Shown piece after piece: positions 43,020 through 49,758 of a stretch of 64,000 nucleotides of DNA. Source of the DNA: Mesoflavibacter sp. (GTDB lineage: Bacteria; Pseudomonadota; Alphaproteobacteria; UBA8366; Aestuariispiraceae); contig CP051228.1 of NCBI GenBank assembly GCA_017792345.1, positions 3,130,148-3,194,147 of the forward strand, read 5' to 3'. The stretch's first letter is position 1. Each line of letters starts with the position of its first letter. The position numbers and the translations under genes are program-made. The notes below the pieces were generated by a model. The model made no database searches. It saw nothing but the letters and a program-made list of their open reading frames with translations, and was not told the DNA's origin.

Positions 43020-43835
43020 TCAGGTGTAGGGCGGGCAGTTCCAGCCCTTGGGCGAGGCAGTGAAGATTTCGAAACCGGTCGCCGTGACGCCGATCGAATG
43101 TTCGAACTGTGCCGACAGCGACCGGTCCTTGGTCACCGCCGTCCAGCCGTCATTCAGCGTCTTCACCGGATAACGCCCGGCATTGATCATCGGCTCAATG
43201 GTGAAGAACATGCCTTCGCGCAGTTCGACGCCGGTATCCGGTTCGCCATAATGCAGCACGCTGGGCGCATCGTGGAAAACGCGGCCCAGACCGTGCCCGC
43301 AGAAGTCGCGCACGACGGAGAAGCGGTAGGCTTCGGCATGGGACTGGATTATGTACCCGATTTCGCCCAGCCGCATGCCCGGACGGACCGCTTCGATGCC
43401 CTTCATCATGCATTCATAGGTCACTTCGCACAGATTGCGCGCTTTGACCGGTACCTTGTCGCCAACCAGGAACATCCGGCTGGTATCGCCATGCCACCCG
43501 TCCAGGATGACGGTGACGTCGATATTGATGATATCGCCGTCTTTGAGAAGTTTCGTGTCGTCGGGAATGCCGTGACAGACGACATGATTGACGCTGGTGC
43601 AGATCGACTTCGGAAAGCCGCGATAGTTCAGCGGCGCCGGGATCGCCCCGTGGTCGGTGATGTACTCGTGACACAGCCGGTCCAATTCGCCGGTGCTGAT
43701 GCCGGGCTGGACATGCGGCGTAATGAAATCCAGGGTCTCAGCGGCAAGACGTCCAGCCTTGCGCATACCGTCGAAATCTTCCGCATTGTGCAGTTTAATG
43801 CGGCCGGCTTCGGTATCGTAGAGCATATCGGTCAC
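43020..43835 (-). CDS. map: Type I methionine aminopeptidase
   Basis: 271 aa; a second in-frame ATG at 43826 is also possible. The pita-bread fold ligands are clear: the Asp pair in IINIDVTVILDGWHGDTSRMF, the His in GHGLGRVFHDAP, and the two Glu in FFTIEPMINAG and AQFEHSIGVT. SVNHVVCHGIPDD provides the conserved substrate His. It removes initiator Met from nascent proteins and is usually essential. It lies between sfsA and radC, with a 30-bp gap to sfsA. Confidence 0.96.
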   Translation of the reverse strand: MTDMLYDTEAGRIKLHNAEDFDGMRKAGRLAAETLDFITPHVQPGISTGELDRLCHEYITDHGAIPAPLNYRGFPKSICTSVNHVVCHGIPDDTKLLKDGDIINIDVTVILDGWHGDTSRMFLVGDKVPVKARNLCEVTYECMMKGIEAVRPGMRLGEIGYIIQSHAEAYRFSVVRDFCGHGLGRVFHDAPSVLHYGEPDTGVELREGMFFTIEPMINAGRYPVKTLNDGWTAVTKDRSLSAQFEHSIGVTATGFEIFTASPKGWNCPPYT

Positions 43836-43865
43836 TGTCTCGTTTCTGGCGCGCCGGAAACGGAG

Positions 43866-44600
43866 CTATATCCGTAACGGCAGCGCGGACTTCAGTTCTA
43901 TGCCGTGGGGCGTAACGGCGCAATCATAGCATATTGCTTCGACACCGGCATCCCGCGCATCGGCGAAGGCGGCGGCATAGGCCGGATCGATATCGGATGC
44001 AAGACTGAAATGGGCACAGTCGCCGCGCTGAACAAGGTAGAACATGACCGCCCGTCCGCCGGCGCGGACGATATCGGCCAATTCGGCCAGATGCTTGGCG
44101 CCCCGTTCGGTGCGGGCGTCAGGGAATTCCGCGGCGTCCGGATTGGGGCCGTCCGGGCGGCGCAGGGTGACGCTCTTGACCTCGACATAGCAGTCGCTGC
44201 GTTCCGGATCGGTCAGCAGCAGGTCGATCCGGCTGTTCCGGCTGCCGTATTTCACCTCACGCCGCAGTGTGTCATAGCCGCCGAGAGCCGGAATGGCGCG
44301 CCGTGTGACCGCATCTTCGACAACCCGGTTGGCCAGATTGGTATTGATGCCGACGGAAACCGGAACACCGTCGATGGACTGGGTCGCGATTTCCCAGCGC
44401 CAGTTCAGCTTCGCCGTCGGGTTGCGGTTGGCCGATACCCAGATCGGGCTGCCTGGTTCGGCCAGGCCCATCATGGAACCCGGATTGCCGCAATGGGCGA
44501 TATCCTCATCGCCGCCGCCGAACCGGATATCGGCCAGGAACCGCTTGTACCGCTTCAGCAGCCTGGCTTCGACCAAGGGTTCCGGGTATCTCAGGCTCAT
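43866..44600 (-). CDS. sfsA: SfsA family DNA/RNA nuclease-like protein
   Basis: 244 aa. It starts LVEARLLKRYKRFLADI with the SfsA OB-like domain, and has HCGNPGSMMGLAEPG. The nuclease-like C-terminal half contains SRIDLLLTDPERSDCYVEVKSVTLRR, an (E/D)-(D/E)xK-type site, and FPDARTERGAKHLAEL. SfsA was first described in maltose regulation and later as a nuclease; its physiological role is unclear. Its start overlaps the stop of the DsbA-like gene by 4 bases (ATGA). Confidence 0.95.
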   Translation of the reverse strand: MSLRYPEPLVEARLLKRYKRFLADIRFGGGDEDIAHCGNPGSMMGLAEPGSPIWVSANRNPTAKLNWRWEIATQSIDGVPVSVGINTNLANRVVEDAVTRRAIPALGGYDTLRREVKYGSRNSRIDLLLTDPERSDCYVEVKSVTLRRPDGPNPDAAEFPDARTERGAKHLAELADIVRAGGRAVMFYLVQRGDCAHFSLASDIDPAYAAAFADARDAGVEAICYDCAVTPHGIELKSALPLRI

Positions 44601-45343
44601 CCCTCCGCCCGGGCGCGTTCGATCACGACTTCCAGTTGCTCGCCGGGAACGAACCCGCCGACGAACTGGTTGCCGATGACCATGGCGGGCGTCCCGCGCA
44701 CATTCAGGGAATCCGCCACCGCCCGGGTCATTTCGAGATACTGCGCGATCTTCGGATCCTGCATGTCGGCCTTCAGACGGTCGACATCCAGGCCAACCTC
44801 GGCAGCTTTTTCATAGATCGCCTTGTCGTCCAGACGGCCCTGAAATTCCATCAACGCCGTATGATATTCCATGTACAAGCCCTGCTCCTGGGCCGCCAAT
44901 GCTGCCTTGGACGCGACCAGCGACGCCGGGCCGAGGATCGGGAATTCGACGAAGACGACACGCACGCCGTCATCTGATTCCATGACCTTGTTCAGCCCCG
45001 GAAACAGGCGCTTGCAGTAGCCGCATTGATAATCGAAGAACTCGACAACCGTGACATCGGCGCCGGGTCCGCCGACGACCGGCGTCAGCGGACTGGCGGT
45101 CAGGGTCGGGACCAGGCCTGCAATGGCTTCCTGACGGCGCTGCTCGGTTGCGGCGGTCTCCCGCTGCTCCAACACCTGCATCGCCTCCAGTATGATTTCC
45201 GGGTTCTTCAGCAGATAATCCCGCACGATGGATTCGATGCGCGCCCGTTCGGCGGGATCGACGGCATCCTGGCCGATAGCGGCGCCGGTCCAGAAGGTCG
45301 AAAGGGCCAGGGCGGCCACGGCAAGGCGAATGGGGCGAAACAC
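44597..45343 (-). CDS. DsbA-family periplasmic thiol:disulfide oxidoreductase
   Basis: 248 aa with a signal peptide (MFRPIRLAVAALALSTFWTGAAIGQ) and a helical N-terminal extension of about 70 residues, typical of the Com1/ScsC-like subgroup. The thioredoxin fold has the active site C107-GY-C110 in FFDYQCGYCKRL and a cis-Pro loop VRGTPAMVIG. It forms or repairs disulfides in exported proteins; the extension is often used for oligomerisation in such members. It is coupled to sfsA, and the M48 protease gene lies 138 bp upstream. Confidence 0.92.
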   Translation of the reverse strand: MFRPIRLAVAALALSTFWTGAAIGQDAVDPAERARIESIVRDYLLKNPEIILEAMQVLEQRETAATEQRRQEAIAGLVPTLTASPLTPVVGGPGADVTVVEFFDYQCGYCKRLFPGLNKVMESDDGVRVVFVEFPILGPASLVASKAALAAQEQGLYMEYHTALMEFQGRLDDKAIYEKAAEVGLDVDRLKADMQDPKIAQYLEMTRAVADSLNVRGTPAMVIGNQFVGGFVPGEQLEVVIERARAEG

Positions 45344-45481
45344 GATTGCGGTCTCCGTCGGATGTCGGGTCCAGGGTTTAATGGTTCATAGGGCCTGCGG
45401 CGGGCGCGGCCAAGGGTGAAAGGGGCGCCTCACGGCATCGTCATTGCCGTTGAACGCCCGGCGTTCCGATGGACCGGACGA

Positions 45482-46876
45482 TTACTTGCCGTCGGCGCGA
45501 TAGGAAATGTCCTGCGCCTGCAGCCAGGACGCAGAGCCTTCTTCCAGGATTTCCATGGCGCGGGCGGCCAGGGCCTTCGCCTGTTTCTTTTCCCCGGTGC
45601 GCAATGCGACTTCGGCCTGGGTCAAATAGACCATGCCGGCATCGCCCATGCGCTGATGCGCCTGTCCCTTCAGATTCCAGGCCCGGATCAGGTTGGGCTC
45701 GTATCCGACGGCGACATTGGCATTGTCCAGGGCCTCGGCCAGATCGTCGGGATTCCGGCCTTCCAGCAGGACCTGCGCCAGATTGGTACGGATCAGCGAG
45801 GCCCAGGGCAGAATCTCCACCGCCTTTCGATAGGCCACGGCGGATTCAGGCAGTCGGCCGGCCTTGCGGTAGATGTCGCCCTTGGTCTCCCAGAAAAACG
45901 GATCATCGGGGCTTTCGGCCAAAAGCGCGTCGATTTCCTCAATCGCCTTGTCGGTCTTGTAGAGCTCCATATAGGCGATTGACCGGGCATAGCGTGCCGG
46001 CGGGGACGTATCGGTCGGGGGGAACCGGTTGATCGTATCCTGCGGCTTCAGGTAACCCGCCAGCTTGGCACGCATGCGCCCATGAACGAGACCGTATTCG
46101 AATGGCAGCTCGTTGTTGCTGGCCTGGGAGGTCTGAACGTGATTCTCCAGGAATGTGATGCGGTCTTCGGTCAAAGGGTGGGTGCGGGTGTAGGGATTGG
46201 CCCCGGCACTGTACAGCCGGTCCTGTTCCTGCAGAATCTTCATGAACTGCATCAGGCCGCGCGACGAAATCCCCGCGTCGTCCATGTAAGTCACCGCGGC
46301 CTGGTCCGCCGCCTGCTCGTTGGCCCGCGTGTACTGCAGGAAGGACCGCTCACCGATTTGCTGGCCCAGCATCGTACCAGCGGCCGCGGCCTGACCTTCG
46401 CCGGTCGCCAGCGCCGCGCCCATGCCCAGCAACATGCCGGCGATCGCCATGGTCTGCGCGTTCGCGATGTTTTCCTTGAACTGCGACAGGTGCCCGCCGG
46501 TGATGTGGCCCAATTCGTGCGCCAGGACCCCGATCACCTGGTTTGGCGTGTCTGCGCGCGCCAACAGTCCGGTATTGACGAAAATCCGCTGACCATTGGC
46601 GACGAACGCGTTCAGCCGGTCGTCGGCGATCAGATGGATCTGAACCGTCGAGGCGTCGACGCCCGCTGCTTCATAGATCGGCTGCAGATAGTAACGGATG
46701 GTGTTCTCGATCTCGGTATCCCGGATAAACGAGATATCGCGGCCTTGCGCATAGGCGGTCGATCCGGGCACACTCCCGCCCGCGGCGCCGAGGGCGCCTG
46801 CCAACATCACACTGAAGAGCGCGGCGGCGCGGATGCGTTGCAGCTGCCCGCGCCAGGTATTTAGGAGGGTTCGCAT
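45482..46876 (-). CDS. M48-family metalloprotease with TPR repeats (BepA-like)
   Basis: 464 aa from ATG 46876; a TTG at 46894 is possible. The signal segment ends near AYAQG (about residue 45). The zinc site is H120-ELG-H124, with the third ligand Glu in RANEQAADQAAV. The C-terminal half (about residues 285-455) has several TPR motifs, for example SPDDPFFWETKGDIYRKAGR and SLIRTNLAQVLLEG. BepA-type proteases check outer-membrane protein assembly in the periplasm. Its start is 29 bp from that of the divergent GGT-like gene. Confidence 0.92.
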   Translation of the reverse strand: MRTLLNTWRGQLQRIRAAALFSVMLAGALGAAGGSVPGSTAYAQGRDISFIRDTEIENTIRYYLQPIYEAAGVDASTVQIHLIADDRLNAFVANGQRIFVNTGLLARADTPNQVIGVLAHELGHITGGHLSQFKENIANAQTMAIAGMLLGMGAALATGEGQAAAAGTMLGQQIGERSFLQYTRANEQAADQAAVTYMDDAGISSRGLMQFMKILQEQDRLYSAGANPYTRTHPLTEDRITFLENHVQTSQASNNELPFEYGLVHGRMRAKLAGYLKPQDTINRFPPTDTSPPARYARSIAYMELYKTDKAIEEIDALLAESPDDPFFWETKGDIYRKAGRLPESAVAYRKAVEILPWASLIRTNLAQVLLEGRNPDDLAEALDNANVAVGYEPNLIRAWNLKGQAHQRMGDAGMVYLTQAEVALRTGEKKQAKALAARAMEILEEGSASWLQAQDISYRADGK

Positions 46877-46905
46877 CCTTGTTCGATGCTCCAACCGTTA
46901 AGAAC

Positions 46906-48597
46906 ATGGCCGCGACGGCGGCCCGACAGGCCTTTAACGTAGTGTGCGCGGGCGCGCGGTTCAAACCTGCATTCAAGACGCTACACGTTGGGGTTGTCCT
47001 TTCCGGCGCGCTCGCGCTGTCGGCCTGTGGCGGCGGCTCGGACGAAGTGCAATATGGCGATATCGGCTATATCCAAGGTTTCTACGGCGGCCTTGCGGTG
47101 GACGAGCCTATCGCGGCGCTGATTGGCCGGGATATCCTGACATCCGGCGGTTCTGCGGCTGACGCGGCTGCAGCCATTTCCTTCGCTTTGTCGGTCACCT
47201 ATCCGTCTGCGGTCAGCATCGGCGGCGGCGGTGTCTGCCTGGTCAATGATTCGCGCTTGGGGCTCAGCGAAGTCGTCGATTTCATCCCCCCGGCAGGCAG
47301 CGGCGTTCAGGGGAGCCGTCCTTCGGCTATCCCGACCCTGCCGCGCGGCATGGCCGCCCTGCATGCCCGTTATGGCCGGTTGCCCTGGCGCAGTGTCGTG
47401 TCCCCAGCGGAGCGTCTGGCGCGTCTGGGCTTTCAGGTGTCGCGCGCCTTCGCCAACGAATTGGCACGCGCGGCGGACCCGCTTTACCGCGAACCGAGCG
47501 TGCGCGCCGTCTTCGCGCCGACCGGCCGTCTGCTGGGCGAGGGGCAAAAGCTGGTCCAGCCGGATCTGGCCGGAACCTTGGGGCAGATTCGTGCCGGTGG
47601 TGCGGGGGTTGTGTATTCCGGTCGTCTGGCGCGCCGCATCGTGGAAGGGGTTCAAGAGGCCGGCGGCACGCTGACCTATGCGGAACTGAATGCCTACACA
47701 CCGGAACTGCGGCTGCCCATCATCGTGCCCTTTGGCGATGACGAGATGCATTTCGCGCCGCCCCCGGCCGCGGCTGGACCGATGCTGGCCAATATGTGGC
47801 GGATTCTCGTAGAGGACGATTTCTATGCCGACGCGTCCGAGCAGGAACGTGCGCATATCCTCGCGGAGGTCATGAAACGCGCCGGGGCCGACCGGAAAAA
47901 CTGGATCGCGCCCGGATTCACGACCTCGATCCCGCTGGAAGACGTCGTTTCTGTTCAAAGGGTAAGGAGCCTGATGAACGGATATGATCCGAACCGCGCG
48001 ACCCCTGGCCGGGAATTGGATCCCCAAGGCCGCCAACTGGTCGAAGTGATTTCCGGCGCCGGCTTCGTCGTGGTGGATTCGAGCGGCATGTCGGTGTCGT
48101 GCAATCTGTCGCTCTATAATCCATTCGGCACCGGGCGGATCGCCGGAGATACGGGCATTCTTTTGGCAGCGGCACCCGGATTACGGGGCCGCAACCCACT
48201 GGGTCTGGGCCCTGCCATCGCGATCAACAGCAACAATCTGCGTTTCAAGTTCGCCGTCGCTTCCGGTGGCGGACCGCTTGCGCCGGCCGGCATGATTCAG
48301 GTCATGGCGGATACGCTGTTGGCGGGCGAAAAATTGGATCTGGCGATCGCGAAGCCACGCCTGCTTGCGGTGGATTCTCCGGATACCGTCCTGGTCGAAA
48401 CCGAAGGCGGCGATGAACTGTCAGCGACCCTTCAGGCGAAAGGGCATCCGGTGGCCCGTTTGACCTGGCAGGGGAAGGTCAATGCCGTCCATTGTCCTAT
48501 GGGCATTCTGCCGGGCCGCACGCGCGAGGCCATCTGCGGCGTGGAACACGATCCGCGCGGCAGCGGACTGTCGCCTTATTCCGAGGGCGGAAGCTGA
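46906..48597 (+). CDS. Gamma-glutamyltransferase-like lipoprotein, probably inactive
   Basis: 563 aa from ATG 46906; a TTG at 46879 with GGAGG upstream is an alternative. A lipobox LSAC places Cys41 as the lipidated residue. The body follows GGT (SAADAAAAISFALSVTYP, IGGGG, FGTGRIAGDTGILL), but the catalytic residues are missing. Where active GGTs have the nucleophile sequence TTHYSVVD, this protein has G384-AGFVVVD. The Ser pair of RPLSSMSP reads NPLGLGPA, and the Arg of DFRE reads DFIP. Without the Thr it should neither self-process nor transfer glutamyl groups. It is probably an envelope binding or structural protein. An aminotransferase follows 2 bp later. Confidence 0.82.
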   Translation: MAATAARQAFNVVCAGARFKPAFKTLHVGVVLSGALALSACGGGSDEVQYGDIGYIQGFYGGLAVDEPIAALIGRDILTSGGSAADAAAAISFALSVTYPSAVSIGGGGVCLVNDSRLGLSEVVDFIPPAGSGVQGSRPSAIPTLPRGMAALHARYGRLPWRSVVSPAERLARLGFQVSRAFANELARAADPLYREPSVRAVFAPTGRLLGEGQKLVQPDLAGTLGQIRAGGAGVVYSGRLARRIVEGVQEAGGTLTYAELNAYTPELRLPIIVPFGDDEMHFAPPPAAAGPMLANMWRILVEDDFYADASEQERAHILAEVMKRAGADRKNWIAPGFTTSIPLEDVVSVQRVRSLMNGYDPNRATPGRELDPQGRQLVEVISGAGFVVVDSSGMSVSCNLSLYNPFGTGRIAGDTGILLAAAPGLRGRNPLGLGPAIAINSNNLRFKFAVASGGGPLAPAGMIQVMADTLLAGEKLDLAIAKPRLLAVDSPDTVLVETEGGDELSATLQAKGHPVARLTWQGKVNAVHCPMGILPGRTREAICGVEHDPRGSGLSPYSEGGS

Positions 48598-48599
48598 GT

Positions 48600-49754
48600 A
48601 TGGCCGATTTGAAGGTCGGAAGCCGGGGCAGCATCCCGGCTTTCATGGTGATGGAAGTCATGCGCGCGGCTGCCGATCGGGAACAGGCGGGCGATGCGGT
48701 TTATCACCTGGAGGTCGGGCAGCCCGGCACATCCGCGCCGAAAGGCGTGATCGAGGCCGCGCATAAAGCGCTCGACACCGACCGGATCGGCTATACCGTC
48801 GCCCTCGGCATTCCGGACTTGCGGCAGGCGATCGCCGACCATTACCGAAGCCAGTATGGCGTGACCGTCCCGGCGTCCCGGATCGTTGTGACGACGGGGT
48901 CGTCCGGCGGCTTCATCTTGAGCTTCCTCGCCGCGTTCGATCCGGGCGACCGGGTCGCTCTGGCCGCACCGGGCTATCCCTGCTACCGGCATATCTTGAA
49001 CGCATTGGATATCGTCCCGGTGATGATGCCCGCGGGCGCGAAGGAGCGGTTCCAGCCGACACCGGCGTTGCTGGAACAGGCCATGCGGGACGGGCCCATT
49101 CACGGCCTGATCGTCGCGTCACCGTCCAACCCGACGGGCACGATGCTGGACCGCGCCGCCCTTTCCGAGTTGCTGGATTTTTGCGCGCAGCACAGCATTC
49201 GGGTGATTTCGGACGAAATCTACCACGGGATCACCTATGGCATGGCGGCGACGACGGCGGTGGAGCTGGACCCTGGCGCCGTGGTGGTGAACAGTTTCTC
49301 AAAATACTTCTCGATGACGGGATGGCGTCTCGGTTGGCTTGTCGTGCCGGAGGATCTGGCGCGTCCGGTCGAATGCCTGGCGCAGAACCTGTTCATATCG
49401 CCGCCGACGCTCAGCCAGCGTGCGGCCGTCGCGGCCTTCGACTGCCATGATGAATTGCAGGCCAATCTGCAGCGCTATGCGGCGAACCGCGATCTTCTGC
49501 TGCGGGAATTGCCCCAGGCCGGATTCGGCGATCTCGCGCCGTCGGATGGGGCATTCTACATTTACGCCGATGTCGGCGATCGCACCAATGACAGCCAGGA
49601 ATTCTGCGCCCGGATCCTAAGGGAAACCGGGGTCGCCATCACGCCGGGTCTGGATTTCGATGGCGAGCGCGGACACCGCACGGTGCGCTTTTCCTTCGCC
49701 GGAACGACGGAAGAGGTCGCAGCCGCGGCGGAGGCCTTGAAGCGCTGGCGCTGA
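48600..49754 (+). CDS. PLP-dependent aminotransferase, class I/II
   Basis: 384 aa from ATG 48600. The fold type I pattern is complete: VYHLEVGQPGTSAPKGV, YTVALGIPDLRQAIADHY, APGYPCYRHIL, SPSNPTGTMLDRAAL, VISDEIYHGITYG and the PLP lysine in NSFSKYFSMTGWRLGW. The C-terminal Arg in GHRTVRFSFAGT binds the substrate carboxylate. The donor is probably an amino acid such as aspartate or alanine; the specificity is not readable. It starts 2 bp after the GGT-like gene, so the two are almost certainly cotranscribed. Confidence 0.92.
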   Translation: MADLKVGSRGSIPAFMVMEVMRAAADREQAGDAVYHLEVGQPGTSAPKGVIEAAHKALDTDRIGYTVALGIPDLRQAIADHYRSQYGVTVPASRIVVTTGSSGGFILSFLAAFDPGDRVALAAPGYPCYRHILNALDIVPVMMPAGAKERFQPTPALLEQAMRDGPIHGLIVASPSNPTGTMLDRAALSELLDFCAQHSIRVISDEIYHGITYGMAATTAVELDPGAVVVNSFSKYFSMTGWRLGWLVVPEDLARPVECLAQNLFISPPTLSQRAAVAAFDCHDELQANLQRYAANRDLLLRELPQAGFGDLAPSDGAFYIYADVGDRTNDSQEFCARILRETGVAITPGLDFDGERGHRTVRFSFAGTTEEVAAAAEALKRWR

Positions 49755-49758
49755 GCGG

